A stretch of 64,000 nucleotides of DNA from Anarhynchus alexandrinus (lineage: Eukaryota; Chordata; Aves; Charadriiformes; Charadriidae), in NCBI GenBank assembly GCA_008711295.1, contig VUYV01000044.1:3831723-3895722 (forward strand), written 5' to 3'. Under the pieces are notes generated by a model. It had not been told where the DNA came from. It ran no database searches and worked only from the letters and a program-made list of their open reading frames with translations. The position numbers were made by a program, and so were the translations under genes. Numbering within the stretch: position 1 is the stretch's first letter; every line of letters starts with the position of its first letter. Below are positions 34,506-48,900 of this stretch, piece by piece.

Positions 34506-37500
34506 TTCCTTGGTCTTGTTTTCCACTAATGAAAATACTAAAAACAATAGAAATGGAGAATTTTTGATTTGCACTATAATGGCTGATTGATAAAAGTTTC
34601 TCTGTAATATAGAGGGCATGATTGAGCTGTAATGCTATTTAGCTGTTTTTAGCAGCCTTCCTGGAAATACTAAATCTATCCTTTGTCTTTCAATCTTAGC
34701 TCAGATAGCATAAACACTGTTAGCTCAGTGCACAACGTGGCAGCAAGTTGACAGGGGAGAAAGGAGGGCTCTTTAAAGCTCGCGTTGGTATCGAAGAAAA
34801 GTTTTTGGAGTCACAGTCGTGTTCAGGCATTTACTACTTTGCATTTGAGAATCACGAAAGATGCTGTAAGTCAGAATGGTGAGTCTTAATTTCTCATTTT
34901 CCTGAACAATCACTTTCTAAATCCACGTTTATATACCAAATTAACGTCAGAATTGTTCATAGATGATGTTGCAGTGTCAGCACCAATCCCTGGAACTATG
35001 CCTCCATCACTATGTGGAGTTGAATGTAATTTTTAAATGTCTTAATTTGCTGACTCCTTACATCCTTAAAAAAATTATGTACTGTCTGGCTGTAATTCTA
35101 CTTTTGGACTTTTGCCTGCTTTGATTAATGTATTGTTCCATGGAAATACCTGCTCATTATGACTTTGTTTTTAAAAATTAAATCTTAGCATACTTAAATC
35201 ATCTTTTTAAGCTATTTTCCAAAAGAGTGTGGACAGAGAATTCAGTTGGCCAAATACTAATCTGCAGTCACTGTTCTTAATATAAATAATCAGAGTATGA
35301 GATGAGTGTATTTTTATAAAGTGATTAATACCTACCTCTTGTGTCAATTGCGTAGCATCTTTTCTTCAAACAGCGTGTGGAGGAAAAAAACCCCACTTGG
35401 TTTCTCTATTATTGAAGTAGTTTAACAGGGTGGTGATATCAAGCTCGATCTTCAGTATACCTGAGCAGGATCTCACCAGTGCATTGTTATTTATGAATTA
35501 CAGCATTGTAACTTACATAGTTGTTTACAGAAGTTTATTAACATTATATATAAGGTTTAGCATAGCCATAAAAGAAAACTGTCTTCAACACTGAAGATCT
35601 AATACCTCAACACAAGCACTTGTATTAAATATAATGTATATTAACTGATGGCTGTGAGTCTTAAAAGCTGTGCTAATGTTCTCTCTAGCCCTGGCATTTC
35701 ACAAGCTTCTTTTCAGTAGAATTCCAATTGTTTGTATGCTTCTGCTGCTGGACATGTGTACAGATACCCTGGCTATAACTGTACAGATGTTTAACCTTGT
35801 TTTCTAAGTGGTTGTGGTTTTTAATTCAAGCCTATGCTTCAGGAAAGAGTTTGAGTTTTTCCTTGCTTCCTGAGTGAATACTTCAGCTACTCTTGGGTAA
35901 CGTGGATATGATAGCCATGGCAACACTGCTGCTCTCTCTGCCAGCCAGTGCTTGTAGGAAATCAACAGTGTTGGGCCTTCAAGGAGATATAGGTATTCCT
36001 CTACATAATTTCTGAACCCTCCATACAGTTTTCTGTATGAGGTAAGCATTTGGCTCCAAACTACTTAGAGGAGTTCTGGATTGACCAATTACTGTTATTT
36101 TGGGCACTAAAGGGAGAAGAAGGTAGCCAGTCATTTGAGAGCAGTTGATAAGAGTACTGTGGACTTAGGTGACTCAGCTTTGCCTTATCCTGCTTTATTA
36201 GGTATGGCTCATAGTCCAAAACTGTCTTTTGGGACAGTGCAGTTTGAGCGCTAAATAATGCAAGGTTACAGACTGAGGAAGTGCTGGTATCTTGAGGTTT
36301 TTTCTAAACAGCCAAACTATTCGTTTGGTATGTTAAAGTAAACCATCCATTCCACTTGTCTTTATAATTATAAACCAAAGAGAATGTAAAAGACTTCTTT
36401 TTCCAGGTGAAAACTGAGCTAGTGATGGAGTTTGACCCATAGTGAGAAGCATCCAGCAGATGGCATCAAAGAACTGGGAAACCCAATTTACGGTAAGCCC
36501 GTGCCTAGGCTGTGAGCACCAGTGCTGATTTTAATAAAGTGAAACTTTGGCTGCAGTGATCACATTCTCATTAATTGGTTGGTAACACTTTAAAAGTCAC
36601 TCCAAACTGACTGCTGTGCCAGCTCTGCTGTTCTGAGCATATTCACGGCTGTGCAGACTGCAGGTATTTAAAAAGATTGTGATTTCCAGATAGGCCGTAG
36701 TATGGATATGGCTTCATTACAGAAAAGAAAAAGGCAGCTAGTAAGGTTTAACCATGATTCCAGTGGCAGCTATAAAGCCAATGAGGACCATGGTTCAGTA
36801 AAGGACCCAAAGAGAGAATGCTGGCAAGATGGGGAGAGCTTGCATTTTCCCTGCTGTTCTTTGGTATCCTAGAAGTGGAATCGTCCATGTGTACAGCCCT
36901 GGTGTTCAGGGAAAAGAAGGCTGCTAGAGTGTTCTTGTGAATGCCAAAGGTCCTTCCTCTCTGCTGCTGGATTTCAGTCCTTTAGGGTTTTCTTTGTGAT
37001 GCTATTCCCTTATTTTCTTTTTTTTTTCGTTATTGTGCTGTTGGTATGTTTTAGGGCATTTCACCAGGCCTTCCTGCACTACTAGAGTTTAGGATTTTGT
37101 GTATGATGCGTCTTTCCTGTTTGCTCAGTCCTTACTACAAACTGTATGTCCATGCAGCCTTGAAAATCTAGGTGCCTTTTTGTACATGTAACGTCCAGTT
37201 TACTTGTATGGTTTGGACAATTGTGTTTGCAAGTCAGGCAAGTAATTATGCAACAAACATTTTCAAATTAGTTTCTCTATTTTTGTAGTTTATAGAACTG
37301 CTGCCATAGGCTATCATTTGATATTTTTATATGTGTAAAGTAGAACATGCAAGAAACTTTTTTGTTGGTAAGTTGTCATTGTAGAAATTGATTTGTGGAT
37401 CATCCATCAGTTGCTTGAAAGTATTTAACAGAGTCCTAGTTTTTCCTTTTAATAACCTTTTTCCTCCCTAGTGAATATATGCAATTGTTTTTCAGTTGCA

Positions 37501-40500
37501 TTTATTCTGTTTAGCACCCCATCTTCTAAGTACTCTTTGTTTTCAGTAGGTTGGAAATTTCTGTAATCTCTAATAATGTTTGCCTTACAGTTATCTTCAG
37601 ACAATATAAGTCCATGAAAAAAACCCGATCCTCTGTGCACCTCTGTACATGTCATGAATCATTTAGCTGCGGTTGACAATATACAGTTTTTAATATCGTT
37701 GTCAGAATGAAAATAGTTCACTGTCATTCTCTGTATTGTCAAGGGAGTGACATTTGTAAAGCGCTTCAAAGATGAAATGCACTGTAAAGGTGTGAAGTGT
37801 TATTTTAATCTAAGGGCTTCATTTAGGGCATTGGGCCAATGATCTCTTATTATCTCTTAGCAATTGAATTACTTATTCAGATCTATCTTTGTATTAAAAT
37901 ACAGTTTCTGAACTGTTTTTGTTTTGCAAGTCATAGAGCCACCAGTGGCTGGCTTTTCACTTGGATGCAGCAATTAAAGCAGGTAAACTAGCAAAACTGC
38001 AGCCAGTGCAATACAGTTTATTTCAGTGCATGATGTCAAGGAGACTTTAACTTACCAGTTTTTCAAAGTAGCCTGCTAAAAACTCTGTAAAACATAGTAG
38101 GACACAATTACTGTACTTACTATATTTTCAGGCGTTTGTGGTTCTGTATCTTGTCACCTGATACAAGAATGTTTTCCACATGATGATCTCTAGCATAACC
38201 TTTGCCAGTGGAACCTTCGTTATTGCTCATCGCTTTTGTTTAGAAGATCCTAGGATACCATTACACTCCATAATATAAATGTGGTTGACAATTATTCAAT
38301 AATTATAGGAAGTGGTGTATAGCCAAAGTACAGATAAATTTGTGGTATTAACTATCACTTCAAAGAGCAAAAAGAAAGTGAATGCTGAAACTAAGGCCAT
38401 ATTTTCTGTAGGAGCAACAGAATTAAGTAGTTTGGTTTGCATGAGTCAGTGGTTCAGATAAATTATCTAATGTTATTCTAATAGTCTGATTCATGAAAGA
38501 GAAAAAAATGTGGATGTATATAGGCATGATAAGACAGAAATTATTTACAACCAAGTTTGTCCTTATATTGAATGTATGAGTCATACAGAAAAACAAATTA
38601 TTTTGTAATTAAATGTTAGCTGCTGATCAGACTGCACAGAACGCAGTGCACCAAACACAGGCGTAAATGGCTGTGAAGGATTCCGTCAGCAAGAGATGAA
38701 GCAGGTTTACAGATAAGGGGGACTGCATCCAGTTGTTAAAGAGATGTACTATAAAAATTATAAACCTGAGTAGAACATTAGCCATTTACTGCAGATTTAC
38801 AAAATCTTTTCTTTGCTGTTGCTCTCCAAAGCTGGTTAGTATACTGTGACTTTGATCTCAATTTATAAACTGCAGGTATCATTAGGTGGCCCTCTACTTG
38901 TGCCAGCAAACCCCACACTTGAGGGCACTGAGTGGTGGGGTGTGGGGTTATAATGTAGGTTCATGAAAGGGTTGCTTCAGGATAACCACTGTGGTCTGGT
39001 CTGGTGGTGGTACCACTTGTCAGGGGAGAGGAGAGACAAGATGTACTTGATGTTGAAATACAGACTTGACCAGTACTACACCTGGCCATTTCCTTAAGCT
39101 ATTAGGAAAATTTCCTGTGTGCTTTCTCAACGCAGCCCAGCACAAATGAGGAAAAACATTGTTCAGTGGATTTTTAGATTCTGTCAAGTTTTACCCATTC
39201 AAGCATGATACAGAAGTCCATCGTATCATCACATTTGGATGATTTTTTCTTGGCTTATTAACTGTATCTAGTAGGATTGTGCGTACCAGACTTACAGTGC
39301 TCTAGAAGTTACAACTTTTTTTCATTATATTTACAGTTGAAATTTCTACTGTCTATTAGGTATCTGGATAGAAATGTGAATTAAACCAGACTCACTGGTA
39401 AGGGCTAGTCATTGAACAGCAACAACCTATAGCACCCAAGTATAAAACCTGACTGCCTTTGGGTACACAACAGTGGTAAATCAACTCAGATAAAAATTAT
39501 TAATCTCAACGCACATGGCTAAGGAGTGATGGTAAATCTACACCCAAGATTGTTTTTTATTAACACTTCGGGGGAAAATAATAAAACTTTCAGTTTCATT
39601 TCTGTTGTGAAAACTTTCTTCTCCAGTTGCTTAATATTGCTATTAAAAGTTCATCCATAAAAGTTTTAGTTTGCTTTTGAAAATGTCTTCCAGCACCAAT
39701 GTTAAATGTGACTATGCTCTCAAACAGCCTCTGGGGAAGCTTTTAAATTTAAGACTTGTCTCTGCTTTGTAGGGGTTAGAGAAGTGTTAATGTTTTTCAT
39801 GTATGTGCTGCCTAAGACAAATACATTACAATAATTTATGTTCCTGAAAAGAAGAGCAATGGATGTGTTTGAGATGTTCAGGATAGCATTTATAGTGGTT
39901 GACTTTTGATGAGGGAAGCAAGGATAATGTCAGCCAGAGATGGAAAATCCTGTGCTACTTATGTAGATAGCTGTGTTAAACTTCCTGTAAAAATGTGGCC
40001 CAACCATTTTACGTTTAATTTTTGTCTTTTGAGGTGCAAAGTCAAAAGCATGTCACAGCACATTTTTCCCCTCCTTGGCTCATACATTTGTTTACATGAA
40101 AGAAACAGCAATTAGGAGATAAGAATTATAAACAGATACATGGTTAGGTAGGTTAATACAAACATCTCCCTCGGTAGTTGAAGTCATGCATAGTCCTTGC
40201 TGTATCTGTAATTATTCTGCAGATAGATAGAAATATTAGCAAACTGTTCATCTCACATTTGTGGCCAAGATCCTTCATGAAGGCAGGCCTCTTTAAACTC
40301 TACAGCATTTCTTCTACCTCCTTCTCCCCTCCCCAGCTACTGTTCCCACTGCCATAGAGAGTGGCAGTGGCAATCTGGTAGGTTTATTGAAGCAAGGCAG
40401 GAGTAAACAAATACATGCAGACTAAGCAAATGGGACTGTGTTGGTACACTATGCGCTTTGCAGAAAGTGCTGCTACAGCGCATATGCAGACAAATACAAA

Positions 40501-43500
40501 TATTAAGAATTACTTTATTTTTTGAAAAAAAAGCGCAAAATGGACTTCACTGTAGGAGTTGTGGCTGTGATGACACATTTTATTATGGTCATGGTCTTTG
40601 ATTTTTACGAAAGTGGTAGCAAATCCAACTGTAGAATTTATTTTACTAGCTAATTTGTTCTACAACATTTGATGGAGCGCAGTTGAGGATGTTTTACTTT
40701 CTGTTCTCTTCACCCTCCAGCTTTGGACATTAGTGATATAGAGTAGCTGTATGACTGCTTGTGGATGTTCCTGCGAAATCACTGTTGCAGAGGTTTTGCA
40801 GTTACTCTCTCCCAGATTACCCTCCTTGCAGTTAATTCCTGTGTGATGTAGCCAGCGAGGAGATAGTGATGTTTATTAATAGCCAAGGAGTGCATTATAG
40901 CACTTGTGTTTACCTGTACAGTTACTTCTCTGGCACCTCATTATTGCAGATACAAAGTACCATGGGATGAAGAATTGGTGACAAGAGTTGGTTGGTTAGT
41001 TGTGGGTTTCTTGTTTTCTTTTTGTTTTTTTAAGAAGAAAAAGTAACTAGAGGGCACAAAGTACAAGTTTATAGGTAGTTTTGCATTGGATACAATTGCT
41101 GTCAGACTTCGACAAAGTTCAAACAAAATGGTATTTTACCTATATGATATTGTTACTTTCTAAGGTGGTAGCCACCTTTGTCTCAAATGAAACATGGAAC
41201 TTTTATACTTTTAATGCTCACCAACCAGTATTTTGCATTTCAACCACATGTACTATAAGTGACACTTAGTTGGTGCTTTGCATTTTTTTACATCCAGCTC
41301 CAGCTTTGTATGCTTTTACTTTCCCAGACAAGACTGCTAAATAGCTGTTTGAATGTATAATGCTGTTTGGTGACATCAGCACAAGAATTTCTCATCAGGT
41401 TGACTTTTATTTATTGTCACTGGCTAGAACTTCTTGACACATAATTTTATTGCCATTATATTTGATATGACAAACATCTAATAAAATAAAATTGTATTTC
41501 ATTTTATATCAAAGCAAAGATTTATTTAATACCATCATGAAGTTTCAACTGATGCATGTTGCTATGACAACATGCGGTAACTTTGTGGTTAGCATAGGAA
41601 TTATCTCAAGAATTTCATGAGTTTCATGTCAGATATGAATAGCTTGCAAAGCTTTCCTTATACTAAACAGGACATGTGGGAGAAAGATCACAGGCTTTCT
41701 CTCTGCTCCTTAAATGCTGGTTTCAATTCTCTCTTATTTCAGAGGTGAAGTTCTTGATGTCAAAGTTGATACAGAAGTTGGGAAATTTTTCAGAGTAATT
41801 TGTAACTTCCTATTTTTATTTGTCCTTTGCACTGCAATGAAGAATACAAAGTTAGCTTTTTATTCCACAGTAGATTCACAGTGTTCCAGCATTGATAACA
41901 AGCTCTGGATCAGGCTTGGATACAATTCACACACTTCCTAGCATGCTGAAAAATGTGCATTTAGGTTCTTACTCTTCTCTGCTTACATGGTGACCTGTAG
42001 CTTTATGTTGAAATGTTTATATTTCAATTAATGGAGGTGTATAGATGTTAGGATAATGAAATCCATTCACAAATTGGAAAAAACGACTTAATCATACAAT
42101 TAAAATAATTTTAAAATGAAAAAGTGATTAATTCAGAGCCAAAAGAAATCAATTCCCCTTAGCTGTAATGAATTCTGAAAGGAGCAAATAAGATCTTCTC
42201 CATAAATATAACTTTTCTGAAAAATCACATCTATTTCCAGTGACTACCTCTTCATTAATGTGTACACCTAAGTTTATTCTATACTATTTTTCAAATAAGG
42301 CCACAAAGTTAGTTGTTATGCATCAATGTACCACTTACACCTAGCTGAAGTATATGAACCAAATTGTGTCACATTCTATTCTGTTAATCAGCATAATGAA
42401 AGGAGAAAGTTCTAGTTCAGCTTTGAAAATGCTGCTGTCTCGGTCTTTTGGTTGTGAAATAGAACTGAATTAATGAGGTATAGTAGTCTGCATAATTATA
42501 CAGCAACAATTTATTTAAGGCACAAAGCAAACATGGAAATCTGCAACAACTCAAAAAATAGAATTATTTCCATTTCACAGCTATTATGGTTCATTTGGAA
42601 GCAACGGAGTAAGAAAGATCTAAGAACCAACTTTCAGCTTGCTGTGAAAAGGTGACACCAGCAACGTTTGAAATGTCTATACTATATTTTATAGACAGAA
42701 ATTCAGTACGGTTTTCTGTTCACAGTGCAATAATGAGTTCCATCCTAGCTATTTCTAAAGGAGTTCTGAGCTCACATGGAAAAAACAAACAATGGTTTGG
42801 AAAAACACCTAAGCTTCATTTTTATGTATGCTTGTGCAAATTTCCTGAATTCATTGCTGTTTCATTTGTACAAAATAATTGTGTGTGGAATAAGGGGTGG
42901 GAAACATAATGAGAAAATAAGTTTCTTTTTTTTTTTTTTTTTTGTCCTGTGTTATCTTTTGGGATTTTGTATTGGTGTTAATACTGCCATTAAAAGTCAT
43001 TGAATTTCATAGCATTAGGACTTTCTCCCACGCAAAGCAAACTTAGCATTCCCTCTAAATTCTTTCTTTTACCTAGATGTGGAATTTTACAGAGTTCAGA
43101 GGGAATCTAATGATTGTTGTTGGGAACGAGAAGAGATGGTATGTTCAGACATCCAAGACTTTTGTATGTCTGAAACAGCTTTGCCGATGATCTTGGCCAT
43201 TATAGAAACAGCAGCGTGGAGCAGGAACATCCTCAACAATCTGCCCACTTTTCCCCATGGTTAACATTTCAGTTTTGTGGAAGAATTTGAGTTGACCCTT
43301 GTCTGCTAAACCATTACTGAGTGCCCCAGACACATTAGGCTAGAGGAAGTAAATTAAGCAGAAACTTTACCGCTATCTGTAATGTGGTGAATGTAAGACC
43401 ACATGTGCAAAGATCTCTGCCTTAGTAGATGCAAATGTCCTCAACTCCAAGTCTGCAGAAGTTGGATGTGATTTGCATTAAGCAAATAGTTTACATTTTT

Positions 43501-45834
43501 GCTAGACGTTGTATTAAAATTGACTCAAAATTAGTACCAAAGCCTCTGAGAAACACCGATTTAGAACAAAAAGCAGTAATTGGTCTTATCTCTTAAGAGA
43601 ACAGGCAGAAGCAGAAATTGAAAGAAGAAAAGGTAACTGGCATATGTATACATTTTTTAGTGTCTCTGCAATGTAATTTTCAAGATTTTATTATTACTTT
43701 TCACAAATGGAAAATCTGAAAAAGCACATGTCATTACTCATCATATTTTCTTTCTTCCCTGTGGCTTAAAAAGGGTTACAATCAGTAGGCAAGGCAGCAT
43801 TACTGTGAGAAGAAAGGACACAGCCATTTTATAAAGAATAATGAGATGAAAAATACAGTAAAGCCTACAACTGTTCCTTCCTTGATTATTGATATTGAGC
43901 TTTATTAGAGCATTTAAAAGCTTGGAAGGGATTATAGTCATAGTACTGGCTACCATGGAAATGCCACTTCAAATGATAAACCCCTTAGAGTGACACTGGT
44001 ATTTCAGAGGATATCACAAGTAATTATTCAGGTGAAGAAGTGAATTTTTAATAGCTCTTTGGAATTGATTTCTTTATTCTCCCCTGCCCCCTTTTTTCCT
44101 GCCTTTTAAAAAGACCTAATCTTATTTCATCTCTGTTCTCTGCAAAGCAGGTATTTGGAATGCTTATCTCAGCTTTCCAAGGCAGTATATAGTATAGTGA
44201 TTGCAGCTAAAAACACACCTATCCCTAGTGCCTGCAAAATGTTAAAACAGAAAAGCATGATTATTTCGGAGTCCCCAAGGAGAGGAAAATTCTTTTCCTT
44301 TAACTGTTGTAACAGTATGAGTGGAACAGAGCCAGACAGCTGTGATGTCCAGTCTATTGTAGCTAAAGACATGAAGTGCATGTAGTTGTCCTGGTTTCAA
44401 CTAGCCATTTGTCTGGACCGAGAAAGCTGGATTTTGAGTGTGAAAGTATATTTGGAAGAACTGGAGATTTGGATGCCTGTTTTTTAGCCCGAGCTTGCTA
44501 GGTACAACAGTCGTTAAAAGAGGAAGCAAGGTAAAGACATGCGGACATTTATACAATAATACTTTTGGGTTTACTTTTCAGAGGAGGTTTAAGTTGTGTT
44601 ATATTTTATCTGAACTAGTTCATAAAAGTTGAAGACAGACAAGTATTCAGGCATGCAGAGCATATCCTTTTGAGTACAGTAAGATTTATAAACAGAGAAG
44701 TTTAAGCTCCGTAATTCTGCTGGCTGCCTTTTAGAGGTTGCATCCATTATTCTCAGATAATCATAAAAAGCCTATCTTTTGCATAAAGATCCAATCAGTG
44801 CTAGAAGATTCACTAAACCAAAATATTTATACTCTGTGTCCCAGGGATATCACAGCAACTGTCCAAGTTATTTTGTGAAGCTATATATTAACATCCTCCA
44901 AACCAAGAATTAGTTGTGAAAAAATAAATTTTAAGCCAAAATTGCAGTTAAGAGAAAAGAACCTAAATCCATTGTAGGCATCTATTTTACAGCAGTTTCA
45001 TCTGGTAACTTAGAATTAAAAGGTGTGGATTTAAGTGGAAAGGATAAATTTTATCGGAGGGACTTCCTTTCCTTTATTAAACACAGTCTGCTGGCAGATT
45101 GTATAAGTGTGGGGCTGAGAATTCACCATTGTACAGAATTTGGAAAATCAAATTATAGAAGTGAAAATCCTCATGGAAGGACTAATAATTCCTCTACTAC
45201 TAATGCAATGAAACCAAGACTTGAAACACAAATGAGGCCTCGAGATCCTTGAAGTCTATCTTATGTCCTCAGCAGAGGATGAATTCCAGCCATTTAACCA
45301 GAAGCAGGCATGGGTGAACTCTAAAACTTCAGCAAGAGTTTTGCCTGACATGTATTGGCATAGCTTTCTGGACAGTTTACCCACAGAGGATTCAAAAATG
45401 TTGCAAAAACTTTTCTTGGCTCATAAAGTAGTTTTGGTGTATTCACATTAGCCATTTCAACAGAGACTACATAGGATGGTAGAAAACTTTAACTTGCCTC
45501 TTCAGTTATGGTAAATACAGAATTATGTGCTGTTTTAATAATGGGTCTTCTTACAATTGACACAGATGAAGAAATCAACCCGGTGCAAAGAGTTACTAGA
45601 ACTGAATAAATAATTAATGATGAACAGTTTAGTCAAACACATTGTTTCCCATTCTGTTTGCAGATTGGCCACAAAAAGAGTGACTTTTTTATTTGATCAA
45701 TTATTCAAGAAATTAATGAAATAATTCTTGGTCTCTAATGCTGTCGTGTCAGCTTTATTAAAAATAGGAAATATATTCTAAAGCAACCGGTTTAATTGTA
45801 CACAAATCTCATGCTATGGATCTTGTTTGAATGA
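34506..45834. other. Intergenic DNA downstream of PFDN4, no gene seen
   Basis: AT-rich DNA with only short, patternless open frames. In human, a large gene-poor interval separates PFDN4 from DOK5, and this stretch fits that picture. No DOK5 exon, tRNA or intact transposon was recognised. A long T run sits at about 42928-42944. Confidence 0.5.
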
Positions 45835-45930
45835 TAGGGACATGGTTTAGTAGTGGGCTTGGCAGTGTTAGGTGAACAGTTGGACTTGATGATATTAAAG
45901 GTCTTTTCCAACCTAAATGATTTTATGATA
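45835..45930 (+). mobile_element. CR1 LINE 3' tail fragment
   Basis: About 95 bases matching the last part of CR1. AGGGACATGGTTTAGTAGTG is followed by GGCAGTGTTAGGTGAACAG, TTGGACTTGATGATATTAAA and TTTTCCAACCTAAATGATTT. It shares this block with the 2.2-kb copy but is more 5'-truncated, and its terminal octamers have decayed to a single degenerate copy. Confidence 0.9.
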
Positions 45931-48900
45931 GCGACCATTAAGTTGCTTAGAATCAGGGTTTTAGTTAAAATTACTTTGTTTCTTCATCTGACTAGTATTG
46001 CTTTGAATTAGCTTCTTTTCTTATAGCTACCAGTATTCCTGAAAATAAACTTACTCACAGTGGCAACCTCCAGAGGAACACCACCAAATTCTCTGAGATA
46101 AGAGTATTAGAAGTGGAGGAATTAAGACAAATTCCCAGTGAGGCTGCAGAATATACTTAATATCAACAGAGTTAGTCCAACTCTTACCATTAACTTCATA
46201 TTTTAAGTCATAAGCCAACCATTAACACAGGAAAGCGGAAATTATACAGAGAGAAATTTTCTAAGTCATTGACTGAAGATTTTCTTATATTCTACATAAA
46301 AATCACAAAAATAACTCCTCTGATGGAGGAAGTCAGGGCAACAGTTCTCCAGGCTGAGGAGCTACACAAAGAAAACGTTGCCATAGGTTAGTTCTGTTCT
46401 CATAGTCACCTTTGTTTTGACCACAATGGATTGGTCTCAAAGGAATGACGTGGGCTAGAAGGATTTTTAAGCTAAGCTGCTGTGGCCTTTCTGACACTAT
46501 CATGAGCACGGGGCATTTCAGACAGCATCCTGACTCACTACAATAACTGTTCATTTTGATTGGATCCTGTGAGAATATAAAAAAAAAAAAGCTTAATTTC
46601 TCTTTTTTTTTTGAACATTTAACCAAAATCTGTATGCTCTTGAAATTTGTTAATAAATTTTATTTTTTTAAATGAAAATTCTGTTCATTTCTTTTTCTTC
46701 TCACATTAGCTAGATGTATTTATTTATCTGTTCCAGCTGTTGCAAGGGTGAATTTGTCAACGTTTTCAGAGCTTTGTAAAGCATCATGCAGGTGTCAAGA
46801 TTTTAAATCATCTCTCAGATAGCATTTATCGCTATATTTTAATAGGCTTTCAATTAGAATGCCAATTATAACTGATTTGTTTTAAAGAAACAGACATATT
46901 TTAATTACAGCATGCATACTCAGACTTGTTTTTAATTGCAGCAAGATTGCTGAAATGCTGTCTTTATTCCTAGATGTACAAGGACAAAGCTTTTACTCAG
47001 TTCTCTACAATTAGGATGAAGTAGGAGCATTATCTCAGCAGGTGCAGAGTAGCTCAGAAGGGAAGAGCTGAGGAGCAAATTTTTGTGGTCCTGCTGGCTG
47101 AATGGCTGTAATATTCTAGAGATCTGCCCCAAAATGGGATCTGGTTGCCTGCATTTATTGTGCTGAAGTCTGCAAACACAGGCTCAAGAGAAGCTGGAAT
47201 TGGTTGTGGTGGCTAGATTTCCCTCTTCTACTGGAGAGTTCACCATCCTGTGTTGAAATTCCTCATAACCAGTATGACTAATGCCTCAAGAGAGAGGCAC
47301 TGTTGCGGACAACCATGGCACACATCCTTAGCTTCAGTCTGCTCAGTGCGACTTCTGCGGGACCGTAAGGTCATCGTGCTCTAAAGCAAGAAAAACAGTC
47401 ATCTTGTTTATCTGGGGCTGGCACAACCTGCCTTAGGCAAGATGCTCTTGACCCTCCTGGAAAGTGATGGTGCACTGGAGGAATGGTTTAAATCACACTA
47501 GTTGGGTTGTACCATGTTGCGCCCTGGAGGCAAGAAGGGCAGGCTCCAGCCCTTAGGTGCTGGTCCAACAAAGGCCTGAAGAGTGCGGTAATCCCAGCCT
47601 GCAAACAGGCTCACTGAAAACAATAGGACTGTACAAACATAATAGCAAAATGCTTTCGTAAGTCAGGTGTTTAATATGCAGTATCTGCAAACCACAGCCC
47701 ATATTCAGTTTCCATCGTGCTCTCAGATCTCACTTTGGAAGCTCTATCTGTATTTGCTTTTACCTTGGAACATGCTATACTGGTATTAAAAGGTGGTCTG
47801 ATTTAAGTTTTAGATTTTTTTTGTCCATTTGTAAAGCAGCACGTCAAGTCTTCATATGTCATCTGTCAGCACTGTAAAATCTCATGCGTCTAGATACTCT
47901 GATGTCAAGGCGAACGGCAGTCTTTGAAGTTTTAATACAATAATCCCCTTACCAGCCAAAGGAAAGGGTTTGAAGATATCGATTTCCTTCAGTTTTTCAG
48001 CGTGTTATGACTATGCACAAAAGCTGTGCTTCACTAACTACAGTCAGAGGAAGTGCACCTCTTGTGACACTTCTTATAGCTAAGGATTTTAAGTGTAGAT
48101 TTGGAATATAGTATTATAAATAGTGACACTGATCACTTGTGTGATCTGAATTGTCCTGTAAAAATAGTTAACTGTCTTTTCACAGACATAGGAGCCTGAG
48201 TTTGTCTTAGTGACTTATCACTTATCAGCCAAGCCAGGATAACTATGCATGGCATTTCGCAACAGCAAAATAAATCACTAACTTAAACCACCACAAAGCT
48301 TTCACCATCAGTCATTCACATTAAAAACCACTTGACTTCAGGTTAGTCTTCTTGCTACTCAGTGTTAATATTCTCATTTTCCTTTAGAAAGTAGTGGCTA
48401 AGCATTGAATTCATAGGTTCATAGAACAATGCACAGCATGACATTAAGTATAGTAACTGTAATGGTGGTTCGTTCCCACATGAGTATTTAAGTACCTCTT
48501 TTCTGTAAGATCTGAAGTCAGAAAGTTGAAAAGTGAAGTAATTTTGAAGCAGAATGTGACAAGTGTCTGGACTGTCTGCCATATGTAAAATGGAACAGAA
48601 TAAGCTTTTCAGCCACTTCTATAATTAAAGTAAACAAGGCTAAAATAAACCCAGAGTGGAAAATAAATTGAGCTGAGGATTTGATTACACCTAATTTTCA
48701 TGGGCTTCATATCATTCTGCATTCATGGCATAATTCCCCTTTAGCACAATTGTAAACATTTTGTTCTCGTCTGGTCATTGATCCTTCTTATCCTAAGGAA
48801 CAACTTTATCCATAAGCATCAAGAAGAATATGAATGTCCAGCCCCTCTCCATGGTAAATGTCATACTTTCAGGGAAAAGCTGCATTTGAATGCTTTCTCC

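Noticed and set aside
44384..44450. Sequence GTCCTGGTTTCAACTAGCC, slightly like the start of some avian retroviral LTRs
   Set aside because: Similarity is limited to about a dozen bases. No paired LTR, primer-binding site or gag/pol remnant is visible nearby.
45025..45451. Two consecutive plus-strand open frames (75 and 62 codons)
   Set aside because: Peptides match no family I know. They are separated by a stop and lack splice signals that would join them.
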